DNA of 64,000 nt from Bryobacteraceae bacterium. GTDB lineage: Bacteria > Acidobacteriota > Terriglobia > Bryobacterales > Bryobacteraceae. The notes beneath the pieces were generated by a model. The model ran no database searches. It saw only the letters and a program-made list of their open reading frames with translations, and was not told the origin of the DNA. Position 1 is the stretch's first letter, and each line of letters opens with the position of its first letter. The DNA is taken from NCBI GenBank assembly GCA_026002855.1, contig BPGD01000001.1, forward strand, positions 682,001-746,000. Direction: 5' to 3'. Both the position numbers and the translations under genes were made by a program. Shown here piece by piece: positions 16,834 through 25,521 of the stretch.

Positions 16834-18281
16834 TCCACGCCGCCGGGCTCTTCCACATCACGGGAATCTTCCTGCTGATCCTGGCCGGCGCCATGGCAAT
16901 GCCCGCAACGTATGGGTGGGCGGCCGGAGCAGGAGGCGCGGCGGAACTGGGGCAGGCCGCGCTGGTGACGGCCGCCGCTGGAGCAGGGCTGGCCGCACTG
17001 GCCCGGCCGCCAAAGCATGAGCTGAGCCGGCGTGAGGGACTGCTGCTGACGGTGATGCTCTGGATTTTCGGCTGCGGGTTCGGCGCCGTGCCATACCTGT
17101 TGACGCCGGCCTTTGCCTCGGTGACGGACGCGGTGTTTGAGTCCGTCTCCGGATTTACGACAACGGGAGCGACGATTCTGCCGCGTGTCGAGGTGCTTCC
17201 GCCGGTGATCCAGTTCTGGCGCCACTTTACGCACTGGCTGGGCGGCATGGGCGTGGTGTTGCTGACAATCGCGGTGCTGCCGCTGATTGGCGCCGGCGGC
17301 ATGGCTTTGTACCGGGCTGAATTCAGCGGGGCGCGGTCGGAAAGGCTGGCGCCGCGCATCGCCGAAACGGCAAAGGCGCTGTGGAGAGTGTATGCGGGGC
17401 TCTCGCTGGCAGAGTACGTGTTGTTGCGCCTGGCGGGGATGAGCGCCTTTGATGCCGCCTGCCATACTTTTTCGACGCTGGGCACGGGTGGTTTTTCGAC
17501 ACGAAGCGAAAGCGTGGGCGCTTTCGCGAGCCCGCTGATCCAGTACATCATCATCTTTTTCATGCTGCTGGCTGGACTGAATTTCACCCAGCATTACCGG
17601 CTGTGGGTCAGGCGGGAGGCCGGAAAGTTTTTCCGGGATTACGAGGTGCGCGCCTACCTGGCGATTCTCGGGTGCGCCTCGGCGGCGGTGCTGGCGATGA
17701 CCATCCAGGAAGGGACCATGTCCGGCGAGCCGGCGCTGCGCGCGGCGCTGTTTCAGGTGGTATCGATCGGGACGACAACCGGGTTTGCAACCGTGGACTA
17801 CGAGAAGTGGCACCCGCTGCCGCATGCAATCCTGCTGGCGCTGATGTTCGTGGGCGGCTGCACGGGCTCAACCGCCGGAGGATGGAAGGTGGCGCGGGTC
17901 GTGCTGCTCGGCAAGATCGTGCGGCGGGAGCTCCTCCGCACGTCCTTCCCGCGGGGCGTGTTTGCGGTCCGCGCGGGCGGCGAGACCATCCCGGAAAACG
18001 CGGTGCAGGGGTTGCTGAACCTGATTTACCTTTCGCTGTCCGTGTTTCTGGCGGCGATGCTGGCGGTGGCAGCGACGGGAGTGGACCTGCTGACGAGCCT
18101 GAGCAGCGTGGCGGCGGCGATGTTCAGCATCGGGCCCGGATTCGGGAGCGTCGGCCCGGCGGAAAACTACGCGCACCTGCCGGCGGCGGCGAAATGGACG
18201 CTGAGCTTCTGCATGATCGCGGGGCGGCTGGAGTTTTACACGTTCATCGTGGTGCTGACGCCCGGATTCTGGCGCAAGTAA
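16830..18281 (+). CDS. trkH: Trk potassium uptake channel subunit TrkH
   Basis: A 483-residue inner-membrane potassium transporter subunit. Four selectivity-filter loops are visible in order: SGFTTTGATIL, FSTLGTGGFSTRS, SIGTTTGFATVDYEKW and SIGPGFGSVGPAENY, separated by hydrophobic helices. The C-terminus CMIAGRLEFYTFIVVLTPGFW is typical of the family. The start overlaps the trkA stop by four bases, and a strong bidirectional terminator follows 15 bases after the stop. Confidence 0.95.
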   Translation: MIHAAGLFHITGIFLLILAGAMAMPATYGWAAGAGGAAELGQAALVTAAAGAGLAALARPPKHELSRREGLLLTVMLWIFGCGFGAVPYLLTPAFASVTDAVFESVSGFTTTGATILPRVEVLPPVIQFWRHFTHWLGGMGVVLLTIAVLPLIGAGGMALYRAEFSGARSERLAPRIAETAKALWRVYAGLSLAEYVLLRLAGMSAFDAACHTFSTLGTGGFSTRSESVGAFASPLIQYIIIFFMLLAGLNFTQHYRLWVRREAGKFFRDYEVRAYLAILGCASAAVLAMTIQEGTMSGEPALRAALFQVVSIGTTTGFATVDYEKWHPLPHAILLALMFVGGCTGSTAGGWKVARVVLLGKIVRRELLRTSFPRGVFAVRAGGETIPENAVQGLLNLIYLSLSVFLAAMLAVAATGVDLLTSLSSVAAAMFSIGPGFGSVGPAENYAHLPAAAKWTLSFCMIAGRLEFYTFIVVLTPGFWRK

Positions 18282-18295
18282 GGCATGAGAATCGA

Positions 18296-18329
18296 GGGGC
18301 CATCCCCGGCCAGCACCAGAGATGGCCCC
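18296..18329. terminator. Bidirectional rho-independent terminator
   Basis: GGGGCCATC at 18296-18304 pairs perfectly with GATGGCCCC at 18321-18329 around a 16-base loop, followed by TTCTGTTT on the plus strand. It lies between trkH and the convergent oxidoreductase gene, where a shared terminator is expected. Confidence 0.75.
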
Positions 18330-18346
18330 TTCTGTTTGAAACAGGA

Positions 18347-19606
18347 TCAGATGAACTTGTACTTGCCAGGCACGGGGAACGGCGTGGGCTCCACCTTGAG
18401 GTCGTAGGTGTACTGTTCGGCCTTCGGCATCAGGTCCTGCTTCGAGTTCATGATCATGTCCCAGGTGATTTTCATGCCGGAGTAAGCGGACTCGCGGCCC
18501 ATGATGCAGGTCATGGTGGACTCGGCCACGGCCTGGGTCTCATTGATGTAGGGTCCGTCACCGCGGATCGACCGATAGAGCTTGACATGTTCGTTGACGT
18601 AGCCTGGACCGCCGCGGGTCTGGTTCAGCGTCATGCGCCCCCTGCTGCCGGCTACGATCTCGTTCACCTGCTGGTAGCAACCCTGGGGATACTGGCGGCA
18701 GTAGCTGGACATGCGAACGCCATTGGGCCATTCGAAGTCGGCCGAGATGTGGTCGTAGATGTTGCCGTAGATCTCGTCGCCGACCGGCCGCCAGGCAGCG
18801 CCGCCGCTGGCAACCACGCTCGAAGGCGGACCGCCCATGATCCAGCAGCAGACGTCGATGTTGTGCAGGTGCTGCTCGACGATCTGGTCGCCGCAGAGCC
18901 AGAGGTTCGAATACCAGTTGCGGTGCTGCCACTCGAACTCGCCCCACTTCGGGTTGCGGCCGTTGCGCTGCTGGATGACTGGTGTGCCGATCCAGTAAGC
19001 GTAGAGGGCGACAACCTCGCCGAGCTTGCCATTCCTGATGGCGTCGACGTTTTCCAGATAGAACGGGTCGCTGCGGCGCTGCGCGCCGCTGACGACGGTG
19101 AGCTTCTTTTCGACGCTCTTCCGGCCGGCCTCCATGACGCGGCGGACTCCAACCGGGTCGACGCCGAAGGGCTTCTCCATGAAGACGTGCTTGCCGGCCT
19201 CGACGCAGGCCTCGAAGTGAAGCGGCCGCCAGCCCGGAGGCGTGCACAGGAAAACGACGTCGACGCCGCTGTGGATCAGCTTCTTGTACGCGTCAAAGCC
19301 CACGAAGCGGTGTTCGGGGTCGACCTGGATGCGGTCCTGGATGGGCAGACTGCGCAGCCGCTTCAGGCTGCCTTCCAGGCGGTCCTCGAAGGCATCGGCC
19401 ATCGCGGTGAGCACGACGGCGGGATCAGCGGCCATGGCGTTTTCCACGGCCTGCGTGCCGCGGCCGCCGCAGCCCACCAGACCGATTTTCAGCTTTTCCG
19501 GAGCCCATCCCCGGACCAGTTCAGGACGGATGATGGTGAAGGCCGCGCCGGCGGCCGCAGGTCCTGCGAGAAAGGACCGTCTCGTTGTCGATGATGATTT
19601 CTCCAT
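18347..19606 (-). CDS. Gfo/Idh/MocA-family oxidoreductase, Tat-exported
   Basis: A 419-residue NAD(P)-dependent dehydrogenase-type protein. The N-terminus has the twin-arginine motif TTRRSFLAG at about residues 7-15, followed by a hydrophobic segment. The nucleotide-binding GLVGCGGRGTQ and the family motif FMEKPFGVDPVG are present, with EQHLHNIDVCCWIMGG in the second domain. ATG 19606 is chosen because the signal starts there; the 19630 start adds eight residues with no binding site. The substrate is unknown. It is the only minus-strand gene between the trkAH terminator and the divergent decarboxylase. Confidence 0.9.
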   Translation of the reverse strand: MEKSSSTTRRSFLAGPAAAGAAFTIIRPELVRGWAPEKLKIGLVGCGGRGTQAVENAMAADPAVVLTAMADAFEDRLEGSLKRLRSLPIQDRIQVDPEHRFVGFDAYKKLIHSGVDVVFLCTPPGWRPLHFEACVEAGKHVFMEKPFGVDPVGVRRVMEAGRKSVEKKLTVVSGAQRRSDPFYLENVDAIRNGKLGEVVALYAYWIGTPVIQQRNGRNPKWGEFEWQHRNWYSNLWLCGDQIVEQHLHNIDVCCWIMGGPPSSVVASGGAAWRPVGDEIYGNIYDHISADFEWPNGVRMSSYCRQYPQGCYQQVNEIVAGSRGRMTLNQTRGGPGYVNEHVKLYRSIRGDGPYINETQAVAESTMTCIMGRESAYSGMKITWDMIMNSKQDLMPKAEQYTYDLKVEPTPFPVPGKYKFI

Positions 19607-19688
19607 GTTTTCTGGCACCTCAGCCGCCACTAGTATATAACTGGAGCCTGAAGCGCGCCTCTGGCGCGGCGGAGGCGCTGGAGCAGAG

Positions 19689-21086
19689 ATGGAACAATAC
19701 GACTGGACTTCCGATGAACTGCGGCGGCAGGGCGCTGCCGCGCTGGAATGGGTGGCGAATTACCTGGAAAAGATCAGAGACTTTCCGGTGGCGCCGCGGT
19801 TGAAACCGGGCGAACTTTTCGATGCATTGCCGCGGGAGGCGCCGTTCGAAGGCGAGCCGATGGAGGCGATTTTTGCTGATTTTGAGGAGACAATTCTGCC
19901 AGCGGTGAATCACTGGAACCACCCGAGGTTCCATGCCTATTTTTCGGTGAGCGCTTCGGGGCCGGGAATCCTCGGCGAGCTGCTGAGCGCGGCGCTGAAC
20001 GTGAACGGCATGCTCTGGATGAGCTGCCCGGCGGCGGTGGAGCTGGAGCTCGCGGTGATGAACTGGCTGCGGCAGTGGCTGGGGCTGCCGCCGGAGTTTT
20101 TCGGCATGATTCACGACACGGCCTCCGTGTCCACGCTGCATGCCATCGGCGCGGCGCGTGCGGCAGCCGACCCTGATCTGCGAGAAGAGGGCGCCCGGCC
20201 GGGCCTGGTGCTGTATACGTCCGAACACGCGCATTCTTCGGTGGAAAAATCGGCCATGGCGCTCGGCATCGGACGGAAAAACGTGCGGAAAATCAGGGTC
20301 GATTCGGCTTACCGGATGCAGCCGGATCTGCTCGAAAAGGCCATTGCGGAGGACCGCGCCGCGGGCCGGCGGCCGTTCTGCGTGGTGTCCACTGTGGGGA
20401 CGACCTCAGTGACGAGCGTAGATCCGGTGGCCGAGATCCAGGAGGTGGCCGAGCGCGAAAAGCTGTGGCATCACATCGACGCCGCCTACGGCGGCGCGGC
20501 GGCGATGCTCGAGGAAAACCGCTGGATGCTCGCCGGCGCGGAGCGCGCCGATTCGCTGGTGATGAATCCGCACAAGTGGCTGTTCACGCCCATCGACTGT
20601 AGCGCGTTCTACTGCCGGCGCCCGGAGATGCTGCGGGAGGCGTACTCGCTGACGCCGCCCTACCTGGCCTCGCAGGAGAACCCGCGGGCCGTGCACCTGA
20701 TGGATTACCGGATCGCGCTGGGCAGCCGGTTCCGTGCGCTCAAGCTGTGGTTTGTGATGCGTCATTTCGGCTACCGGAAGGTGTGCGGCATCATCCGCCA
20801 GCACATTGGCTGGGCGAAGGAGCTGGCCGCGGAGATTGCGGCGCATCCGAAGCTGGAGGTGGCGGCGCCGGTGCTGATGTCGCTGGTCTGCTTCCGTCAC
20901 CGGGACGGCGACGGGGCCACGCGGCGGGTAATGGAAAGAGTGAACGAGAGCGGCGTGGCCTTTCTTTCCGGCAACGTGCTGGACGGCCGGCAGGTGGCGC
21001 GAATCGCCATCGGCAACATCAGGACGACGCGCGAGGACGTCTGGACGACTTGGGAGGCGGTGCGGCGCGCGGCTGAAGAGGCCTGA
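19689..21086 (+). CDS. Group II PLP-dependent amino acid decarboxylase (aromatic type)
   Basis: A 465-residue cytoplasmic PLP enzyme resembling aromatic-L-amino-acid decarboxylases. Landmarks are the substrate-binding WNHPRFHAYF (residues 76-85), SEHAHSSVEKSA with His182 stacking on PLP, Asp264 in HHIDAAYGGA and the Schiff-base lysine K296 in NPHKWLFT. The C-terminal RIAIGNIRTTREDV is also typical. Length fits the roughly 470-residue family. Whether it acts on tryptophan, tyrosine, DOPA or another amino acid cannot be read. It is divergent from the exported oxidoreductase and convergent with the epimerase, with nine bases between stops. Confidence 0.88.
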   Translation: MEQYDWTSDELRRQGAAALEWVANYLEKIRDFPVAPRLKPGELFDALPREAPFEGEPMEAIFADFEETILPAVNHWNHPRFHAYFSVSASGPGILGELLSAALNVNGMLWMSCPAAVELELAVMNWLRQWLGLPPEFFGMIHDTASVSTLHAIGAARAAADPDLREEGARPGLVLYTSEHAHSSVEKSAMALGIGRKNVRKIRVDSAYRMQPDLLEKAIAEDRAAGRRPFCVVSTVGTTSVTSVDPVAEIQEVAEREKLWHHIDAAYGGAAAMLEENRWMLAGAERADSLVMNPHKWLFTPIDCSAFYCRRPEMLREAYSLTPPYLASQENPRAVHLMDYRIALGSRFRALKLWFVMRHFGYRKVCGIIRQHIGWAKELAAEIAAHPKLEVAAPVLMSLVCFRHRDGDGATRRVMERVNESGVAFLSGNVLDGRQVARIAIGNIRTTREDVWTTWEAVRRAAEEA

Positions 21087-21095
21087 GAGGAACGC

Positions 21096-22049
21096 TCAGG
21101 CCGGCCTCCACACGGTGCGGTACCAGGCGAGCGTCCGGCGGAGGCCTTCTTCAAAGGTGAAGCGCGGGGCGTGGCCAAGGTCGCGCACGGCGGCCGCCGT
21201 GTCGGCCTGGCTGTGCCGGACGTCGCCGGGGCGGGGCGGCCCGTATTCGGGACGGATGTCGACGCCTTCGATCCGGCACAGCAGCCGCCAGGTTTCGTTC
21301 AGCGTGTAGCGTCCGCCGTTGCCCGCATTGTAGACGCGTCCGGAGACGACGGCGGCCGGGGCGTGCGCGGCCTTCCAGCACAGTTCGGCAACGTCTTCCA
21401 CGTAGGTGAAGTCGCGGCTCTGCTCGCCGTCGCCGAAGATGACCGGCGGGCGGCGTTCGAGCAGGCGGGTCATGAAAATGCTCAGGACGCCGGAGTAGGG
21501 GCTGGAGGGATCCTGGCGCGGGCCGAAGACGTTGAAGAACCGCAGAGAAACCGTCTCGAGTCCATAGCAGGAGGTAAAGACCGAGCAGTAGTATTCGCCG
21601 GCGAGCTTCTGCAGGGCATAGGGCGATTTGGGCCGCGGCGCCATCGTCTCGGTTTTCGGCAGGACTTCCGTATCGCCGTAGGCCGAAGACGAGGCAGCGT
21701 AGACGACGCGGCCGGCGCGCCCTTCGACGGCCGCTCGCAGAACGTGGAACGTGCCGTTGATGTTGACCTCGTGCGACGGCACGGGATCCTCAATGGAGCG
21801 CGGGACAGAGGGGATGGCGGCCAGGTGATAGACGACCGGGGCGCCGGCAAGCAGCGGGGCCAGCCGCGCATACTCACGGATATCGACGGGATAAAGGTCG
21901 ATATTTTCACGAATTTCAGTGAGATTTTCTTCTTTTCCGGAGGAGAAATTATCGATGACGGCGACGCGTGACGCGCCCTTTTCGAGCAGTTTCCGGACGA
22001 GCGCGGAGCCGATGAAGCCGGCCCCGCCGGTGACGACGGGGATTTTCAT
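21096..22049 (-). CDS. NAD-dependent nucleotide-sugar epimerase/dehydratase
   Basis: A 317-residue extended short-chain dehydrogenase. Rossmann motif TGGAGFIGS (residues 7-15), AASSSAYGD with the catalytic Ser, and SPYALQKLAG with the YxxxK pair are intact. RFFNVFGPRQDPSSPYSGVLS is typical of UDP-glucose 4-epimerase and WbpP-like C4 epimerases. The ATG at 22049 overlaps the stop of the upstream isomerase-like gene by four bases and has a GAGGAG site. The frame extending to 22208 is rejected as antisense. It probably supplies a sugar nucleotide for surface glycans (inference). Confidence 0.9.
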   Translation of the reverse strand: MKIPVVTGGAGFIGSALVRKLLEKGASRVAVIDNFSSGKEENLTEIRENIDLYPVDIREYARLAPLLAGAPVVYHLAAIPSVPRSIEDPVPSHEVNINGTFHVLRAAVEGRAGRVVYAASSSAYGDTEVLPKTETMAPRPKSPYALQKLAGEYYCSVFTSCYGLETVSLRFFNVFGPRQDPSSPYSGVLSIFMTRLLERRPPVIFGDGEQSRDFTYVEDVAELCWKAAHAPAAVVSGRVYNAGNGGRYTLNETWRLLCRIEGVDIRPEYGPPRPGDVRHSQADTAAAVRDLGHAPRFTFEEGLRRTLAWYRTVWRPA

Positions 22050-22879
22050 AGCTCCTCGATGATCGAATTCAGATAGCGGATGCTCTCGGTGGCGATGCGC
22101 TCGGCGCCGGGGGTGAAATCGAAGGCCTCCAACGAAATCCAGCCCTGATATCCGAGCCGCTTCAGCGCGGCGAGCACGGGGCGGAAGTCGTAGTCGCCGG
22201 TGCCGCAATGGCCGCCGTCGGTCTCGTTCACGTGCACATGGCGGATGAGCGGGAAATAGCGCTCGATCAGCACGTCATGAGGCTCGGTCTCGTCGACGGC
22301 ATTGTGGGTATCAAACATGGTGGCGACGGCGGGGCTGTTGACCCGGCGGACGACCTCGACGGCCTCGGCCAGCGTGCCGATGACGTCGGTCTGGTTTCTC
22401 GGCAGGGCCTCGACGAGGATGGTGACGCCGCGCTGCTCGGCGTGTGGCGCGACGGAAGTGAGCCCCTCGATGAAGCGCTCGGTGGCCTCTTCGCGCGTGG
22501 ATCCGCCGGTGGTGCCGCGCTGGAGAGGCGAGCCGAAAACCATGATGCCGCCCTCGCCAAGATCGGCGCAAAGGTCGATGAGGCCGCGGATATGGTCCCA
22601 GCTCCGGGCGCGCAGTTCCCCGTCGGGCGTGGTCACGTGCAGGCCCTTCGGGGCGACCATCAGCCAGTGGAGGCCGACAAAGCGCAGGCCCTCCCCCTCG
22701 ATGATGCTGCGGTACTGGCGCCGGTCGGCCGCGGGGATGTTGCAGGGGTCTTCGGAGAGAGTAAAGGGAGCGATCTCGATGCCCTCGTATCCGGCGGCTT
22801 TCATGTGGCGGCAGGCATCGGCGAACTCCCAGCCCTGATAAATCTCATTGCAGATGGCGTGGCGGAATCGGTATGCCAT
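22046..22879 (-). CDS. Sugar phosphate isomerase/epimerase-like TIM barrel
   Basis: A 277-residue xylose-isomerase-like (AP endonuclease 2 superfamily) protein. Metal-binding positions typical of the fold are visible: the Glu in GVTILVEALPR, the Asp-His pair in ATMFDTHNAVDE, HVHVNET, and the final Glu in WISLEAFDF. The family includes epimerases, isomerases and dehydratases acting on sugars or inositols, and the substrate is unknown. It sits in the middle of a three-gene minus-strand operon between the GT2-methyltransferase fusion (21 bases upstream) and the epimerase (4-base overlap). Confidence 0.85.
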   Translation of the reverse strand: MAYRFRHAICNEIYQGWEFADACRHMKAAGYEGIEIAPFTLSEDPCNIPAADRRQYRSIIEGEGLRFVGLHWLMVAPKGLHVTTPDGELRARSWDHIRGLIDLCADLGEGGIMVFGSPLQRGTTGGSTREEATERFIEGLTSVAPHAEQRGVTILVEALPRNQTDVIGTLAEAVEVVRRVNSPAVATMFDTHNAVDETEPHDVLIERYFPLIRHVHVNETDGGHCGTGDYDFRPVLAALKRLGYQGWISLEAFDFTPGAERIATESIRYLNSIIEEL

Positions 22880-22900
22880 AGAGAGCGGCGTTTCTTCAGT

Positions 22901-24340
22901 CTATCCGATCCGGTTTGCGGGGCGGCCGCCCTTCCAGCGTGCGGCAGCGACCATGGTGAGGCCGTGCCAGGGCAGGACGCGGTCGGCCAGCTGCCAGAAC
23001 CAGACGGTCTTGTCAAAGAGCTTGAGCGTGAACTTGGAAAGACGCCTGCGGCCCAGGACCCGCGACGCAAGCCACCAGCCGAGGACACCGCCACGGTTGA
23101 TGTCGCGGATCCAGAGAAGCTCGAAGCCGGCCTGATCGAGCAGGGCCTTCAGATCGGCCTTGCGGAAGCGGCGGAGCTGGCCCATGGCGCGATCCACGCT
23201 GCCGTAGAGCCAGGTGCCCTGCGGCGCCACCAGCAGAAGCCTGCCTCCCGGGCGCAGGACGCTGCCCAAGCCGCGCAGGGCGGTGAGCGGCTCGTCGAGC
23301 CCCTCGAGCACATTCACCGCAAGAGCGCTGTCAAACTGCCCGGCCCAGGGCTGGAAATCTTCGGCAACGTCGGGGCGGCAGGAAGCGACCTCCACGTTGG
23401 GCGTTCGGAGGAAGCGGTTTTGCAGCGCGTGGAGGTGGAGCGGGTCGGGATCGGTGGCGAGGTAGCGGAGGCGGCGGCCCATGAGGCGCGCGGAGAAGGT
23501 GCCGACACCGGCGCAGAGCTCGAAGACCGAGTCGCCAAGCTCGGGCCGGAGGACGGAGCACAGCCAGTCGGTGTAGGCGGGCGTGCGGGTCAGGTTGATG
23601 ATGGCCTCGCGGCCGCGCGTGTCGGCGTAGAGATCGTCAATGAGCCAGAACTTCAGGATGACGCCGAGAGCCTGCAAGCCGTCCTTCCAGCCGATTTTCT
23701 TGCCTTCCTCGTAAGTGCGGCCGTGATAGCTGATGGGAACCTCGTAAATGCGCAGGCGCCGCTTGGCGCATTTCATGGTGATTTCCGGTTCGAAGCCGAA
23801 GCGGTTGGAACGGATCGGGATGGACTTGAGCAGGTCCGTGCGGAAGACCTTATAGCAGGTCTCCATGTCGGTGACGTGGATGTTGGAAAAGATGTTGGAG
23901 ACGAGCGTGAGCGTCTTGTTGATGACGGTATGCCAGAAGGGAAGCACGCGGCGGCTCTCGCCGGCCAGATAGCGGGAGCCGAAGACGGCGTCGGCGCGGC
24001 CTTCGAGCAGAGGCTTGAGCAGGACGGGGTATTCCTGCGGGTCGTATTCGAGGTCCGCGTCCTGGATGAGGCAGAAGTCGCCTTCCGCGTGCTGAATGGC
24101 GGTGCGGACGGCGGCGCCCTTGCCCTGGTTCACCTCATGGCGAAACAGCCGGATGAAAGGCCTGCCGGCGGCGATCTCCTGGAGAATGTCCCAGGTCCCG
24201 TCGCGGGAGCAGTCGTCGACGATGACGAGCTCGCGCTCCATGCCCTCGGGCAGCGGCGCCTGGATCACCTGCTCAAGGCTGCGGCGGACGACGGTTCGCT
24301 CGTTGTAGACGGGGATCAGGATGCTGAGCTTCAGGGGCAA
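22901..24340 (-). CDS. GT2 glycosyltransferase fused to SAM-dependent methyltransferase
   Basis: A 479-residue two-domain protein. Residues 1-240 are a DPM1-like family 2 glycosyltransferase: LSILIPVYNERTVV at the N-terminus, VDDCSRDGT at 41-49, the metal-binding QDADLEYD at 93-100, and TDMETCYKVFR. Residues 245-479 are a class I methyltransferase with SAM motif ELCAGVGTFSARL at about 274-286, ATDPDP, and a post-motif ALAVNVLEGLDE. The start is TTG 24340 with no good ribosome site; no ATG lies before the GT core. It probably glycosylates a lipid carrier and modifies the glycan or carrier (inference). Confidence 0.88.
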   Translation of the reverse strand: MPLKLSILIPVYNERTVVRRSLEQVIQAPLPEGMERELVIVDDCSRDGTWDILQEIAAGRPFIRLFRHEVNQGKGAAVRTAIQHAEGDFCLIQDADLEYDPQEYPVLLKPLLEGRADAVFGSRYLAGESRRVLPFWHTVINKTLTLVSNIFSNIHVTDMETCYKVFRTDLLKSIPIRSNRFGFEPEITMKCAKRRLRIYEVPISYHGRTYEEGKKIGWKDGLQALGVILKFWLIDDLYADTRGREAIINLTRTPAYTDWLCSVLRPELGDSVFELCAGVGTFSARLMGRRLRYLATDPDPLHLHALQNRFLRTPNVEVASCRPDVAEDFQPWAGQFDSALAVNVLEGLDEPLTALRGLGSVLRPGGRLLLVAPQGTWLYGSVDRAMGQLRRFRKADLKALLDQAGFELLWIRDINRGGVLGWWLASRVLGRRRLSKFTLKLFDKTVWFWQLADRVLPWHGLTMVAAARWKGGRPANRIG

Positions 24341-24479
24341 GAGAATAGTTTAGTCAATCGGGGACGAAAGCCGTGCGCCCGGGACACCGGCAGGCATATC
24401 CGCCTGAGGCCTGCTAAGGAAACTTTCAGATCGTTCTACGGCCTTTGCTTGGTTGCCCGAACAGTAAACGGAGGCCAAC

Positions 24480-24566
24480 ATGGATCTAGTACCAGAGCCG
24501 TTGGAGGACCATGATGCAGCCACTGACGAACGCGACCCTGTGGATGATCCAGAGGCGGTTGTATGA
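24480..24566 (+). CDS. Possible small acidic ORF upstream of and overlapping the Flp pilin
   Basis: A 28-residue frame starting ATGGATCTAG encodes a peptide rich in Asp and Glu (MDLVPEPLEDHDAATDERD at its start). It has a strong GGAGG site (24470-24474) five bases before its ATG, better placed than that of the pilin. It overlaps the pilin coding sequence in another frame and stops at 24566. It could be a leader peptide controlling pilin translation, or chance. No homology can be judged at this length. Confidence 0.35.
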   Translation: MDLVPEPLEDHDAATDERDPVDDPEAVV

Positions 24567-24747
24567 GCTCCTGGCGGGAGGCAACAGGAGAAGTCAGGCG
24601 GGCCAGGACCTGATTGAGTATGCGCTGATTGTCGGTTTCATCGCCGTGACCACTGCGGCGCTGATCCCATATGCGGCCACGGAATCAATGAGGTCGATTT
24701 ACTCGAAGATCGCCACGATTCTGGTGAATTCCACCAGCCAGACCTGA
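24511..24747 (+). CDS. flp: Flp/Fap-type type IVb pilin
   Basis: A 78-residue pilin precursor. The prepilin peptidase site and start of the mature pilin are visible as AG followed by QDLIEYALIVGFIAV at about residues 30-46; the hydrophobic stretch forms the filament core. The leader is rather long (about 31 residues) from ATG 24511; ATG 24514 is better spaced from GGAGG at 24503-24507, and ATG 24544 would give an 18-residue leader. No tad assembly genes (tadA, rcpA, tadB) are in the window, so assembly must use machinery elsewhere. Confidence 0.88.
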   Translation: MMQPLTNATLWMIQRRLYELLAGGNRRSQAGQDLIEYALIVGFIAVTTAALIPYAATESMRSIYSKIATILVNSTSQT

Positions 24748-24756
24748 GCCGCGCGT

Positions 24757-25119
24757 TCACGGCCGTGGAACACCGCCGAGTCCGAGCAAGAGGCAAAACA
24801 GGTTCCAGGCCACAACCACAGCAAAAAACACGTTCGCCCGCGCCAACAGCCGGAGCCGGCCAGTCCTCCAACATACAATTCCCAGCCCCAGGGCGGCGAC
24901 CTTCACCACAACCAGGCCGGCCAGCGGGTGCCCGGTCCAGGCGATCGTCTGGCGCACCAGCGGATTGGCTTCCTGCACGTTCGCCATGAGAAACGCAAGT
25001 GTCGTCAGCAAATCCAGCGCCTGAAGATAGGCGTAGACCAGAAAGGCCCGGGCCGGGCTCATGAAGATCGCCTGATCCGTTGATCCGGTAGATACCTGAG
25101 GGTGCGCCATTGCTTCCAT
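24757..25119 (-). CDS. Small membrane protein (DUF5658-like)
   Basis: A 120-residue protein with three predicted membrane helices around residues 25-45, 62-82 and 92-113. The stretch LDLLTTLAFLMANVQEANPLV resembles the DUF5658 family; no function is known for it. The start is uncertain: ATG 25119, 25110 and 25062 are all in frame and none has a strong ribosome site. It is convergent with the pilin gene, with nine bases between the stops, and lies downstream of csrA on the same strand. Confidence 0.6.
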   Translation of the reverse strand: MEAMAHPQVSTGSTDQAIFMSPARAFLVYAYLQALDLLTTLAFLMANVQEANPLVRQTIAWTGHPLAGLVVVKVAALGLGIVCWRTGRLRLLARANVFFAVVVAWNLFCLLLGLGGVPRP

Positions 25120-25287
25120 TGAAACTGAAAACAGGTTCGGGGAAAAGCCCTAGCAGGCTGCTTCCGGCAAAGTGTCTTCCCAGTACTCTTCCGCCCAATT
25201 TCGCCCGCGGCTTGACAGCCGGGGCAGATTCCGGGGAAGCAAGGCTGGGGAAAACGGGAGGCCTGCGGATGGGTCTTTGCGGGCCCG

Positions 25288-25521
25288 CTAGCGGACCGGC
25301 GGCCGGAGTTCACTGGCCCAGCGGAGGATCGTCTCGGTGGGAGGCGCGGCGGACTGTCGGTTCTGGGCTTCCGCCAGCAGAACCTCCTCCCGGACGACGC
25401 GAACATCCGGCGGAGCCGTTATGCCGAGCTTAACCCGGTTCGGGCTCGATTCAAGGACCTCGATCCGGACGGAGTCTCCGATGCGGATTCCCTGTCCTTC
25501 CTTGCGCCGGATCACGAGCAT
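25288..25521 (-). CDS. csrA: Carbon storage regulator CsrA
   Basis: A 77-residue RNA-binding translational regulator. The N-terminus MLVIRRKEGQGIRIGD and the following VKLGITAPPDVRVVREEV match the CsrA core closely, including the conserved Arg of VVREEV that contacts GGA in RNA. The C-terminus is about 15 residues longer than the usual 61. ATG 25521 has the strong site GGGAGGAG; the frame to 25569 is just the fliW overlap. It overlaps the fliW stop by 10 bases, the classic fliW-csrA order in which FliW protein binds and inhibits CsrA (established for Bacillus). Confidence 0.93.
   Translation of the reverse strand: MLVIRRKEGQGIRIGDSVRIEVLESSPNRVKLGITAPPDVRVVREEVLLAEAQNRQSAAPPTETILRWASELRPPVR

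Noticed and set aside
17603-19594. Long plus-strand frame of 663 codons
   Set aside because: Crosses the trkAH terminator and the antisense of the exported oxidoreductase; no domain is visible.
22208-24514. Long plus-strand frame of 768 codons
   Set aside because: It runs antisense over the isomerase-like and GT2-methyltransferase genes and encodes no recognisable domain.
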